A stretch of 14,862 nucleotides of DNA from Bacillota bacterium (GCA_017861495.1 JAGFXW010000042.1:1-14862), one strand, 5' to 3'; numbered from the stretch's first letter, positions 5,588 through 13,857 are shown. Notes: generated by a model not told the origin, from the letters alone. Numbers and translations are program-made.

Positions 5588-6895
5588 TCATCGCTTTGAA
5601 GCTTGGACAACATTCGATCCTTTCAAACTAGCCTTCGAATGCGTTGGCAGCGTATAAGTAACGATAGACGCGGTCACCCAAACAAATGCAAGGACATAAA
5701 TTCCCCAGTCCATATTGCCCCACGTTGTAACGATCCAGCCAACAACAAAAGGCCCCACTAAACCGCCCATATTGCCAAGGGCATTGATAATGCCGCGAGC
5801 CCCACCGGCAACTTCAGGCGGGAACAGCATCGGAGGAAGCGTCCAGAATGGACCATTGTATGCCTGCCAGAAAAATCCTAGCGCACAAAGGAAGGCGTAA
5901 GATACCCACAGTTGTTCTTTGAACACGACCGATAATACAAGACAGGCAGCCATACCTACTGCCGGAAAAGCTACATAAGGCTTTCTGTTTCCGCTGCGAT
6001 CCGACCAGGCGGCAAAAAAATACATCCCGGGTATCGCAATGAGATAAGGCAGAGCGGATAAATAACCGACTTGTGCTATTCCTGCTTTTGTTAACGTTTT
6101 AAGAATGGTCGGCAGCCACATGATAAAACCATATATGCCTACTTGATAACCAAAATAAACATAACTGAGTTTCCATAAATTAATATCGCTTAAAATTTCT
6201 TTATAAGAGACCGGACCGCGCTCTCCCTTAAACGCATCATGTTCTTCCTTCATTCGCTTGACTAAATACTCCCGTTCAGCAGGGGATATCCATTTTGCGT
6301 TCTCCGGACGATCCGCAATCATCGGCCACCACACGAAAATCAAAGCAATCGATAATAGTCCTTCGACAAAGAAAACATATCTCCAGCCCCATTGACTGAT
6401 AATCCAACCGGATAACGGCCCGGTAATAACACAAGCAATCGCCAAATTCATGATGAAGAAGGCGTTCGCTCTAGCTCTTTCTTCCGGCGGGAACCAATGG
6501 GCAAGCATGACAAGCATTGCCGGCCAAACGCCGCCCTCCGACACTCCGAGAAGGAAACGCAACACCATGAGTTGCCAGGTTTCCGTTACAAAACCGGTCG
6601 CAATCGACAACCCGCCCCATATTGCAATGGTAATGGCAATAAACTTCTTGGCACTGCCCCGTTCAGCCAAGTGCCCGGCAGGTATCTGCAAAAGTAAGTA
6701 TCCAAAGAAAAAGACCCCTGACGCCAGTCCTGCCATGGAAGCGGTCATGCCAATTGACTCACTCATTCCACCGGCTACTGCAATTCCGAGATTTGTCCGA
6801 TCCATAAAAGAAAAAATATACACAAGAATAGCCGGAGGTATGATGCGCAGCCAACGCTGCTGTGGTATTTTTTCAGAAACTTGTTTAATACTCAT
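5588..6895 (-). CDS. MFS transporter, anion:cation symporter type
   Basis: The 435-residue protein is almost entirely hydrophobic helices, consistent with the usual 12 transmembrane segments split by a charged central loop (about residues 193-235, with EREYLVKRMKEEHD). Features of the ACS family (tartrate, hexuronate, 4-hydroxyphenylacetate permeases) are FMDRTNLGIA in the first helix (30-39), GHLAERGSAKKF in the loop between helices 2 and 3 (74-85) and LRFLLGVSEGG in helix 4 (112-122). The start is ATG 6895-6893, six bases after GAGGGGG; an in-frame TTG 15 bases upstream overlaps that ribosome site and is unlikely. It lies between the PFOR/dehydratase operon and glcEFD, so uptake of a carboxylate feeding those enzymes is likely. 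The substrate cannot be read. Confidence 0.9.
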   Translation of the reverse strand: MSIKQVSEKIPQQRWLRIIPPAILVYIFSFMDRTNLGIAVAGGMSESIGMTASMAGLASGVFFFGYLLLQIPAGHLAERGSAKKFIAITIAIWGGLSIATGFVTETWQLMVLRFLLGVSEGGVWPAMLVMLAHWFPPEERARANAFFIMNLAIACVITGPLSGWIISQWGWRYVFFVEGLLSIALIFVWWPMIADRPENAKWISPAEREYLVKRMKEEHDAFKGERGPVSYKEILSDINLWKLSYVYFGYQVGIYGFIMWLPTILKTLTKAGIAQVGYLSALPYLIAIPGMYFFAAWSDRSGNRKPYVAFPAVGMAACLVLSVVFKEQLWVSYAFLCALGFFWQAYNGPFWTLPPMLFPPEVAGGARGIINALGNMGGLVGPFVVGWIVTTWGNMDWGIYVLAFVWVTASIVTYTLPTHSKASLKGSNVVQASKR

Positions 6896-7318
6896 TTTTA
6901 TCCCCCTCAAACTTTGATTTTCCAGTGTTGCTTTTCAAGTGAAGCCCAGACAATTTTTATTATTATTGACCCTAATACCTGTTCGGGTATGTTACTATTT
7001 TATTTTTCAAGTACATCCTAGCGAAGCAAGAAATTTAGACCTTGTTTCTTTCATTGATCACCACCAGTCCTCACAAAATATCCATTCTTATTTTCATATT
7101 CATCTGATACTAAAATTTTTATTGCCCATTTTCGATATTATAATACCCGAACAAAAGATCTTTATTTTTCCGAACTGTCGAAAATATTTCTTTTAGTTCA
7201 CGATTCACAGGGTACGCTATACGCCTACATATTTATTTATATTTTCCGGCAGTCTTGTCCATCCATGAATATCTGAATACCACTATTCGTAAAATTAGCC
7301 ATTGTTTACATTAATAAA
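6896..7318 (-). other. Gene-free spacer between the dehydratase and the MFS gene
   Basis: These 423 bases hold no convincing ORF and no clear intrinsic terminator after the dehydratase gene. A TATAAT (7142-7137, minus strand) could be a -10 element; no good -35 matches it. The 11-mer TGTTCGGGTAT sits immediately upstream of it, and its inverted copy lies at 6980-6990. GTTCACGATTCACAG (7196-7210) resembles one arm of the IclR-type palindrome at 12573-12603. The transporter gene may therefore have its own regulated promoter. Confidence 0.4.
6980..7153. repeat. 11-bp inverted pair TGTTCGGGTAT / ATACCCGAACA
   Basis: TGTTCGGGTAT at 6980-6990 and its exact reverse complement at 7143-7153 lie 152 bases apart. 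The second copy abuts a TATAAT hexamer on the minus strand. Paired sites that could bind one regulator around a promoter and leader are a reasonable reading. Chance remains possible for 11 bases, although the GC-rich core stands out in AT-rich sequence. Confidence 0.35.
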
Positions 7319-8767
7319 TTACTTTGCACCAATCCCAACAATCGCTTTTGCAAGTTCTTTTTTGTTTTCTAAATTTCCCTGGCGAGCGATCATGACGCGC
7401 TGAGCTTGAGGCGAACCGGCACCATGCATTGATTCTGTTCGGTAACCTACGGCAGCAGTTCCCAAAGTGAGGTTCTCAATTAACCGGAGAATACGTAGCC
7501 GATCTATTGTAGGTACAGTACAGTCACCTTTAAAATACTTATCTATAACTTTTCCAATTTCAGGATGCTTTAAATCATGCTCAGAAGGCATTGTCACCAT
7601 AAGACCACCAGCAATATCTTCAGCTAGACGAGCTATTTCATATGGAAAACGAGTTACGTTCTGTTTGCAAACATTTGCCAACAGCAAATCAATGAGGAAA
7701 GTGCCAGAATCAGTTTTATGTCCTGCCGCAGAACAAGCGATACCGCAAGAATACAATGTTTCATTAAGATGAATCATTTCGATAAGCTTATCTTTAATAT
7801 GGGTTGCTTTAGCAACGCCATTGTATTCCGCCGCCAATGCCGTTGCGCCAATAAGTACATCGCCTACTCCGACTTTGCATCCACCGTAACTTTGCCGATG
7901 ATAGCCCGCAAATCTTTCTACCAACATCCCGGCAAACTCCGTCTCGCCACACATAAATACGTCTTGCCATGGAATAAAGACGTCATCAAAAACAATGAGA
8001 GCCTCATGACCGCCAAATTGTTTGTTGCCCACATCCAATGTATTGTTTTCTAATTTACGGGTATCGCAAGATTGACGACCATATACGTAGAAAACCCCTT
8101 CAGCATCCGCCGGTAAAGCGAAAGAAACAGCATAATCAACATCATCCGGTCCCATGGCAATAGTTGGCATAACTAAAATCATGTGAGAATTTATAGCACC
8201 AGTTTGGTGAGCTTTGGCTCCACGAACCACAATTCCTTCCGCCCGTTTCTCTACCACATGAACAAACATGTCCGGATCAGTTTGTTTACTTGGCGGCAAA
8301 CTACGGTTCCCCTTCGGATCTGTCATAGCACCGTCAACAGTCCAGTCTTGTTCTTGCATTTGTAGTAAAAATTGAGTAAAACGCTCGTGGTAATTGGTCC
8401 CCAATTTTTTGTCCATTTCAAAAGTAGTACTATCCACCGCGTTAATCGCGTCCATACCTACACATCGTTGAAAACAAGCTGCCGTTTTCTGTCCTAATAA
8501 TCGTTGCATTTTGACCTTTTTCACCAAATCATCACTATTTTGGTGTAGATTGCAAAATCGATTTATTTTTTTACCCGTTAGGTGCGATTTTGCAATCATC
8601 AGATCTTCATACTGCGGATCCTGCGCCAATTCATAAGTCATTTTAACTGAATTCATTGATGGCCGAATAATAGGATGATCAACTGGATTTTCTACTAATT
8701 CCCCTTGTACATATACTTTAAACTTCAGCTTACGCAAACTCTCTTCATATTGTTCACCTGTCATCAT
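7319..8767 (-). CDS. abfD: 4-hydroxybutyryl-CoA dehydratase / vinylacetyl-CoA delta-isomerase family enzyme
   Basis: The 482-residue protein matches the clostridial AbfD family along its whole length. These cytoplasmic enzymes use FAD and an unusual [4Fe-4S] cluster to convert 4-hydroxybutyryl-CoA to crotonyl-CoA by a radical mechanism. The cluster ligands of the Clostridium aminobutyricum enzyme (three Cys and one His) are conserved here as C98, C102, H290 and C297, within TAACFQRCVGMDA and GYHRQSYGGCKVG. The active-site regions GAKAHQTG (183-190), FGGHEA (251-256) and YRTESMHGAGSPQAQR near the C terminus are also present. The ATG at 8767 is 20 bp after the PFOR stop, with GGGGGAG at good spacing, so the two form an operon. 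Partner genes of the 4-hydroxybutyrate pathway (CoA-transferase, 4-hydroxybutyrate dehydrogenase) are absent. It is notably AT-richer than glcF. Confidence 0.92.
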   Translation of the reverse strand: MMTGEQYEESLRKLKFKVYVQGELVENPVDHPIIRPSMNSVKMTYELAQDPQYEDLMIAKSHLTGKKINRFCNLHQNSDDLVKKVKMQRLLGQKTAACFQRCVGMDAINAVDSTTFEMDKKLGTNYHERFTQFLLQMQEQDWTVDGAMTDPKGNRSLPPSKQTDPDMFVHVVEKRAEGIVVRGAKAHQTGAINSHMILVMPTIAMGPDDVDYAVSFALPADAEGVFYVYGRQSCDTRKLENNTLDVGNKQFGGHEALIVFDDVFIPWQDVFMCGETEFAGMLVERFAGYHRQSYGGCKVGVGDVLIGATALAAEYNGVAKATHIKDKLIEMIHLNETLYSCGIACSAAGHKTDSGTFLIDLLLANVCKQNVTRFPYEIARLAEDIAGGLMVTMPSEHDLKHPEIGKVIDKYFKGDCTVPTIDRLRILRLIENLTLGTAAVGYRTESMHGAGSPQAQRVMIARQGNLENKKELAKAIVGIGAK

Positions 8768-8787
8768 AGTGCAATCTCCCCCTTTTA

Positions 8788-11700
8788 TTATTGAGCTAAT
8801 TTCTTATAAACGGCCAATCTTTCACGCGCATCACGTTCAGCTTTGACAAAAAAATCTGCCGCTGTTTCAGGGAATTGTCGTGCTAAGGAAGAATACCGCA
8901 CTTCACTCCTGATGAATTCCTGAAAACTTGCAGTTGGCTCCTTGGAATCAAGTGCAAATGGGTTTTGCCCTTCCTCTTTCAGTTGGGGATTATACCGGTA
9001 CAATGCCCAGTAACCTGCTTCCACTGCCCGCTTGGCTTGGTTCTGACTTTGGCGCATACCGCCCTTAATCCCATGATTCACGCAGGGAGCATAAGCAATA
9101 ATTAACGATGGACCTGGATAAGCTTCTGCTTCAGCGATGGCCTTGAGAGTTTGATTGCGATCAGCCCCCATGGCAATTTGTGCAACATAGACATATCCGT
9201 ACGACATGGCCATGACCCCGAGATCTTTTTTGCGTGTTTTTTTGCCGCTGCTGGCAAACTTGGCAATTGCCGCCGTAGGAGTGGATTTGGAAGATTGCCC
9301 GCCGGTATTGGAATACACTTCCGTATCAAAAACTAAAACATTTACATCTTCACCGGAGGCTAATACATGATCAAGACCGCCATAGCCAATATCATACGCC
9401 CAGCCATCGCCCCCAAAGACCCACTGGGAACGTTTGATAAAATAATCGCGCAACTCATAAATGCCGTTTAACAAAGGGTCGCTGCCTGGCAAATTTTCCA
9501 GGACAGTTGTCAGTCGATCCGCCCGCTGCCGAGTCCCTTGCGTTTTTTCTTTATTTGCCAACCACTCTTCGATAGCGCTTCGCAATTCCAAGTCGAGGTC
9601 CTTTGTCAATGCCTCTTCCATCTTGATCGCCAAAGTGTCTCGCAGCTGTGTTACACCCATGTGCATACCGTAACCGTATTCAGCATTGTCTTCGAAAAGC
9701 GAGAAGCCCCATGCCGGACCTTGGCCTTTGGCGTTCGTAGTATAAGAGATCGCCGGCGCGCTGGCCCCCCATACGGTAGAACAACCGGCAGCATTGGAAA
9801 TCATCATCCTGTCGCCGAACAGCTGCGTAATCAGCTTGGCATAAGGAGTTTCACCGCAACCGGCGCAAGCGCCGGAAAATTCTTGTAAAGGCTGCGCAAA
9901 TTGACTTCCTTTTACGGTTAATTTCTGCTTATCGTCAATCGATTTACAAGAAATTTTGTTGGCAAAAGCCCACCATTCGTTATTCTCTTCCAGTTGGCTT
10001 GATAATGGTTTCATCTCCAACGCTTTGTCTTTTACCGGACATACCTCGACGCAGTTGGCGCAGCCGGTGCAATCCAAAGAAGAAATTGCCAAGTGGAATT
10101 GCTTCTGCGGATAGCCTGTTGCCGCTTTTACCATCAAACTCTTGGGCGCATTCGCCATCTCGTCTTCATCAATCAGCAATGGCCGAATAACAGCATGGGG
10201 ACAGACGAAAGAACACTGGTTGCATTGAATGCATTTATCCGCCTTCCATTCCGGCACTTCGACAGCAATGCCGCGTTTTTCATACGCGGAAACACCCAGC
10301 GGAAAGGCTCCGTCTTCCCTTCCATTGAAGGTGCTGACTGGAAGCTTGTCGCCTTCCTGGCTGGTCATGGGAAGCACTACATTCTTAATAAATTCAGGAA
10401 GTTCATTTTCGCTGGCAGCAATTTCATCTTCCGCATTTTTCCATGCCGCTGGCACATCGATCTTCACTAAACCATGAATTCCCTGTTCGATGGCCGAAAA
10501 GTTCATATCTATTACAGTTTGCCCTTGCCTGCCATAGGAATCGACCACTGCATCCTGCAAATAACGGACCGCCTCGTCTATGGGGATAATGCCGGCCACC
10601 TTGAAGAACGCCGATTGCATCACCATATTAATCCGGCCGCCAAGACCAAGCTGGCGAGCAATCCCCACAGCATTGATGGTATAAAAATCGATATCATTTT
10701 TCGCTAGATACTGTTTTATCTTGGAAGGAAGATTTGCTTCCAGCTCTTCCGGCGTCCATTGGCAGTTCAAAAGGAACTTCCCACCCTTTTTTAACCCGGC
10801 CAGCAAATCATATTGTTTAACATAAGCCTGATTATGACAGGCAACGAAATTAGCCTGATTGATGAGGTACGAGGACTGGATCGGCCGCTTTCCGAACCGG
10901 AGATGGGAAACCGTGAGGCCGCCGGATTTTTTTGAATCATAAGCAAAATAAGCTTGCGCATACATGTCCGTATGATCGCCAATGATCTTGATCGCGCTCT
11001 TGTTGGCGCTTACCGTCCCATCCGCCCCCAGACCCCAGAATTTGCAATTTGTCGTCCCCGGTGGAGTGGTGTCAAATTTTTGTGCATATTCTGGCAGAGA
11101 TGTAAAAGTTACATCATCCACAATTCCAACCGTAAAGCCATGTTGCGGATTGTCATTTTTAAGATGTTCATAAACTGCAGCTACTTGCGCCGGTGTGAAG
11201 TCTTTGGAACCAAGTCCGTAACGTCCACCGACAATCAAAGGAGCTTCAGCCCGTCCATAAAAAGCGTTGCGAATATCAAGATACAACGGCTCCCCTGCAG
11301 ATCCCGGCTCTTTTGTACGATCTAAAACGGCAATTTTTTTTGCGCTTGCCGGGATCTCTTTAAGAAAACGTTCTATTGCAAAGGGGCGATATAGGTGAAC
11401 CTCGACTAAACCAACCTTTTCTCCATTTGCATTTAAATAATCGATGGTTTCACGGATAACATCACAAGCTGATCCCATTGCTACGATGACCCGCTCGGCA
11501 TCGTCTGCCCCATAATAGTTGAACAACTGATAGTTCCGTCCCGTCAGTTTATTAATTTCATTCATGTAGTTTTCAACCGTGTCAGGAACTAATTGATAAA
11601 ACTTGTTTACAGACTCACGGGTCTGAAAATAAATATCCGGGTTTTGTGTTGTGCCGCGAACGACCGGGTGATTCGGGCTCAAAGCCCGGTCACGGAATTC

Positions 11701-12306
11701 TTTCACTGCAGCGGTATCGAGCAATCCGGCCAATTCTTCATATTCCAGCACTTCAATTTTTTGAATTTCATGGCTCGTTCTAAACCCGTCGAAAAAATGC
11801 AAAAAGGGTATCCGGCTTTTGATAGCAGACAAATGAGCTACTGCCGCCAAATCCATAGCTGACTGTACGTTCCCTGACGCCAGAAGAGCAAAACCAGTTT
11901 GTCTAACAGCCATAACATCTTGGTGGTCACCAAAAATACTGAGAGCATTTGCTGCTAGTGCGCGGGCACTGACATGAAAAACCGCAGGCAGCAGTTCTCC
12001 GGCAATTTTGTACATATTAGGAATCATGAGCAATAGACCCTGTGACGCCGTGTAGGTTGTCGACAAGGCACCGGCTTGAAGCGAGCCGTGCAACGTTCCG
12101 GCTGCACCCCCTTCGGATTGCATTTCGATAACACGTACCGGTTTCCCAAATAAGTTTTTACGTCCCAATGCGGACCATTCGTCTACATGTTCCGCCATGT
12201 CAGACGATGGAGTGATGGGGTAAATTGCAGCTACGTCGGTAAATGCGTACGAGACATAAGCGGCTGCTGTATTACCGTCCATTGTTTTCATTGTTCGCTT
12301 TTGCAT
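8788..12306 (-). CDS. nifJ: Pyruvate:ferredoxin (flavodoxin) oxidoreductase, single-chain
   Basis: At 1172 residues this is a full-length homodimer-type PFOR, which decarboxylates pyruvate with CoA to acetyl-CoA, CO2 and reduced ferredoxin. The N-terminal domain has YPITPSSDMAEH (29-40) and the arginine (R115) that contacts pyruvate in the Desulfovibrio africanus enzyme. Two ferredoxin-type [4Fe-4S] motifs lie at C692/C695/C698/C702 and C746/C749/C752/C756. The proximal cluster ligands are C814, C817, C842 and C1075. The thiamine-diphosphate region is GGDGWAYDIGYGG (965-977) with DTEVYSNTGGQSS (994-1006). One difference from the D. africanus enzyme is N120 in SARALAANALS, where that enzyme has His. 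The ATG at 12306 follows GAGGGGGA at rather long spacing; ATG codon 6 is an alternative. Three probable IclR operators precede it. Pyruvate is the likely substrate, but another 2-oxoacid is possible. Confidence 0.95.
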   Translation of the reverse strand: MQKRTMKTMDGNTAAAYVSYAFTDVAAIYPITPSSDMAEHVDEWSALGRKNLFGKPVRVIEMQSEGGAAGTLHGSLQAGALSTTYTASQGLLLMIPNMYKIAGELLPAVFHVSARALAANALSIFGDHQDVMAVRQTGFALLASGNVQSAMDLAAVAHLSAIKSRIPFLHFFDGFRTSHEIQKIEVLEYEELAGLLDTAAVKEFRDRALSPNHPVVRGTTQNPDIYFQTRESVNKFYQLVPDTVENYMNEINKLTGRNYQLFNYYGADDAERVIVAMGSACDVIRETIDYLNANGEKVGLVEVHLYRPFAIERFLKEIPASAKKIAVLDRTKEPGSAGEPLYLDIRNAFYGRAEAPLIVGGRYGLGSKDFTPAQVAAVYEHLKNDNPQHGFTVGIVDDVTFTSLPEYAQKFDTTPPGTTNCKFWGLGADGTVSANKSAIKIIGDHTDMYAQAYFAYDSKKSGGLTVSHLRFGKRPIQSSYLINQANFVACHNQAYVKQYDLLAGLKKGGKFLLNCQWTPEELEANLPSKIKQYLAKNDIDFYTINAVGIARQLGLGGRINMVMQSAFFKVAGIIPIDEAVRYLQDAVVDSYGRQGQTVIDMNFSAIEQGIHGLVKIDVPAAWKNAEDEIAASENELPEFIKNVVLPMTSQEGDKLPVSTFNGREDGAFPLGVSAYEKRGIAVEVPEWKADKCIQCNQCSFVCPHAVIRPLLIDEDEMANAPKSLMVKAATGYPQKQFHLAISSLDCTGCANCVEVCPVKDKALEMKPLSSQLEENNEWWAFANKISCKSIDDKQKLTVKGSQFAQPLQEFSGACAGCGETPYAKLITQLFGDRMMISNAAGCSTVWGASAPAISYTTNAKGQGPAWGFSLFEDNAEYGYGMHMGVTQLRDTLAIKMEEALTKDLDLELRSAIEEWLANKEKTQGTRQRADRLTTVLENLPGSDPLLNGIYELRDYFIKRSQWVFGGDGWAYDIGYGGLDHVLASGEDVNVLVFDTEVYSNTGGQSSKSTPTAAIAKFASSGKKTRKKDLGVMAMSYGYVYVAQIAMGADRNQTLKAIAEAEAYPGPSLIIAYAPCVNHGIKGGMRQSQNQAKRAVEAGYWALYRYNPQLKEEGQNPFALDSKEPTASFQEFIRSEVRYSSLARQFPETAADFFVKAERDARERLAVYKKLAQ

Positions 12307-12444
12307 AATATTCTTTTATCCCCCTCTTAATTATTGTCCATTTCCGAAAATTTGCTTAGAATATAACTGCCCTCCCATCTCCAACAGTAACCTCAAGATA
12401 AGTTCATAATGAATAGAGTTAATTGTTCATATACCCACTTTGTT

Positions 12445-12473
12445 CGTAATTATGAACAAAGTTCATAATTACG
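12445..12473. promoter_or_regulatory. Palindromic operator 1 upstream of PFOR
   Basis: CGTAATTATGAAC (12445-12457) and GTTCATAATTACG (12461-12473) are perfect 13-bp arms around AAA. The left part is also GTTC-N8-GAAC (12442-12457), a form repeated at the other two sites. Extra GTTCAT half sites lie at 12402-12407 and 12425-12430. The most likely ligand is the adjacent IclR-family protein. Confidence 0.65.
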
Positions 12474-12510
12474 TTTAATAATATAAGGGCGATCCCCTTT
12501 TGTTGTTTTT

Positions 12511-12546
12511 GTTCACTATATTGAACAAAGTTCGTAATTATAAGCA
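12511..12546. promoter_or_regulatory. Degenerate operator 2 upstream of PFOR
   Basis: GTTCACTATATTGAAC (12511-12526), then AAA, then GTTCGTAATTATAAGC. The GAAC-AAA-GTTC core and the GTTC-N8-GAAC spacing match operators 1 and 3, but the outer arms are not perfect complements. It starts 69 bases from the matching point of operator 1. Confidence 0.5.
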
Positions 12547-12572
12547 AACAAAATAAAATATTTTTATTTTGT

Positions 12573-12603
12573 TCACAATCATGAACTTTGTTCATGATTG
12601 TGA
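12573..12603. promoter_or_regulatory. Palindromic operator 3 at the predicted PFOR transcription start
   Basis: TCACAATCATGAAC (12573-12586) and GTTCATGATTGTGA (12590-12603) are perfect 14-bp arms around TTT. It includes the same GTTC-N8-GAAC unit (12571-12586), 60 bases from that of operator 2. It overlaps the start site expected from the promoter at 12609-12642, so a bound protein could block or reshape initiation. Confidence 0.65.
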
Positions 12604-12608
12604 TGACA

Positions 12609-12642
12609 TTTATACTCTACTCTTTTCACGATTCAATGTCAA
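12609..12642 (-). promoter_or_regulatory. Candidate promoter for the PFOR-dehydratase operon
   Basis: The minus strand has a perfect TTGACA (12642-12637), 17 bases, then TAGAGT. A second pairing overlaps it: TTGAAT, 16 bases, TATAAA. Either gives a start near 12602-12607, inside or next to operator 3. The promoter sits directly after the IclR stop codon, leaving a leader of about 300 bases with the other two operators in it. Confidence 0.45.
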
Positions 12643-12667
12643 TAGTGAACTTTTCTAACAATTCGAT

Positions 12668-13495
12668 TTATACTTTCCCCAATCTCGTGGAAATATCCTT
12701 GGCAGCAGCTTTTACTCGTTGAATCAATAACTGAAAATATTCATCATTAATTTTCGCAACTAAGACGCTTACACTGACTGTAGCAATCATTTTCCCTGTT
12801 TTATCGTACACAGGCGCAGCCACACAAAATCCACCCGGAACATTTTCCTGATTGTCTGTTGCATAACCATTTTTCCTAATCTCAACTAATTCTTTTTTTA
12901 AATCTTCATAGTTGGTATTCGTAAATTCCGTATATTTCTCCAGTTGAACTTTTCCCAAGCGCCTGTCCAACTCTTCTTTATCTAACGACGAGAGCAGCAT
13001 TTTGCCGCTTGCCGTGGAATGGGCCGCTAATTTATAACCAATGTTGGTAATCGCACTGACTTCGGTTGCTCCCCTGTATTTAGCAATGAAAACAGCAAAA
13101 CGATCTTCCAAAATTACTGCGTGTGTCGTTTCGCCTAATTCTTCACCAAGCTTCTTAATTCCCCGATAAAGTTCGTCAGACAAATTGGAATTACTGAGAC
13201 AAGTAGCGCCAATCGTAATGAGTTGTATTCCCGGATAATAAACTTTCATATCACTATCAAATTGCAAATATTTTTGCTGCACTAATTCTTGCAATAGATA
13301 CGACAAAGAACTTTTGGGTATATCCAAGGCTTCTTGAATGACGGTAAAGGATGGCGACTTGGGAGACTTTACAACGAAATTAATAATCTCCAATGCCCGG
13401 GCCACCGATTTCACGAACGCAGGCTGTTCCTTCTTTTTTACAGCGCCGGAAATCTGTTCTGCTTTTTGTATATTGTTAACTGACATAGTATGCAA
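12668..13495 (-). CDS. IclR-family transcriptional regulator
   Basis: The 275-residue protein has the IclR two-domain plan. A winged helix-turn-helix covers about residues 27-88 (SVARALEIINFV, then IPKSSLSYLLQELVQQKYL). A ligand-binding domain covers about 95-272, with HSTASGKMLLSS (159-170) and GYATDNQENVPGGFCVAAPV (210-229), the usual effector-pocket region. IclR proteins act as dimers or tetramers and sense small organic acids or related metabolites. I accept TTG at 13495 as the start, because GGAGGG lies exactly six bases before it; the ATG three codons later is too far from that site. The gene is directly upstream of the PFOR operon, and palindromes fill the space between, so control of that operon is likely. 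Only one GTTCG half site is seen near its own promoter. Confidence 0.92.
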   Translation of the reverse strand: MHTMSVNNIQKAEQISGAVKKKEQPAFVKSVARALEIINFVVKSPKSPSFTVIQEALDIPKSSLSYLLQELVQQKYLQFDSDMKVYYPGIQLITIGATCLSNSNLSDELYRGIKKLGEELGETTHAVILEDRFAVFIAKYRGATEVSAITNIGYKLAAHSTASGKMLLSSLDKEELDRRLGKVQLEKYTEFTNTNYEDLKKELVEIRKNGYATDNQENVPGGFCVAAPVYDKTGKMIATVSVSVLVAKINDEYFQLLIQRVKAAAKDISTRLGKV

Positions 13496-13667
13496 AATTG
13501 TCCCTCCGCAAAATAATGTTAATTTTTTATTTATTTTATATTATCATCATAGAATAAGTTCGTCTACCTAAAGTTGGAACTGGGTATTGATCTATCTTCC
13601 GCAGCTTTTCAAAATACATTCGTCATTGCCTTGGTTTTATCAAGAACGAAGAAATTAATGCGATTGG

Positions 13668-13699
13668 GAAAGCTGGACAATGGAATAAATCCAGCTTTC
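13668..13699. repeat. 10-bp inverted repeat, hairpin
   Basis: GAAAGCTGGA (13668-13677) and TCCAGCTTTC (13690-13699) are perfect complements with a 12-nt loop. On the minus strand the hairpin is followed by CCCAATCG, not by T residues, so it is not a canonical terminator. It may add to termination after gyrB or be an operator. Confidence 0.4.
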
Positions 13700-13727
13700 T
13701 ATCCAAGAATTATTTAAATATAAATAA

Positions 13728-13777
13728 TTAAAAGATATGTTTGTAATTTTTTAAAAAATAGCAAACATATCTTTTAA
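13728..13777 (-). terminator. Long AT-rich hairpin, probable end signal for gyrB
   Basis: TTAAAAGATATGTTTG (13728-13743) and its exact reverse complement (13762-13777) form a 16-bp stem. The 18-nt loop contains TTTTTTAAAAAA and can pair further. The hairpin lies about 80 bases after the gyrB stop. The sequence after it on the minus strand is AT-rich but not a clean T run, so termination strength is uncertain. Confidence 0.45.
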
Positions 13778-13857
13778 ATTCAGTCTAATATTTTATACAA
13801 CTCAGCCTTACGCTTAATGAAGAATGTCATGCTTACTGCGAACGCTCAGCTAATAAA

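Larger units (their letters stand above)
13496..13857 (-). other. Spacer between gyrB and the IclR gene
   Basis: No gene is seen in these 362 bases, which are very AT-rich. Two hairpins are listed separately. A possible IclR promoter on the minus strand is TAGACG, 17 bases, TAATAT (about 13545-13573), with weak support. The GGAGGG ribosome site for the regulator is at the low-coordinate end. Confidence 0.4.

Noticed and set aside
6939..7196. 85-codon plus-strand ORF in the spacer before the MFS gene
   Set aside because: It starts at GTG without a ribosome site. The product is rich in Phe, Ile and His, as expected from AT-rich noncoding DNA, and it runs across the likely promoter.
12485..12511. 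Possible plus-strand terminator AAGGG-CGATC-CCCTT followed by a T-rich tract
   Set aside because: The stem is only five bases, and no plus-strand gene precedes it. It lies between two operators of the minus-strand promoter region.
12402..12603. CRISPR-like spacing of the GTTC repeats
   Set aside because: The repeated units are short palindromes with variable arms and irregular spacing upstream of a gene, so operators explain them better than a CRISPR array.
13338..13571. 77-codon plus-strand ORF over the start of the IclR gene
   Set aside because: It overlaps the helix-turn-helix coding region and the regulator's promoter in antisense, with no supporting signal.
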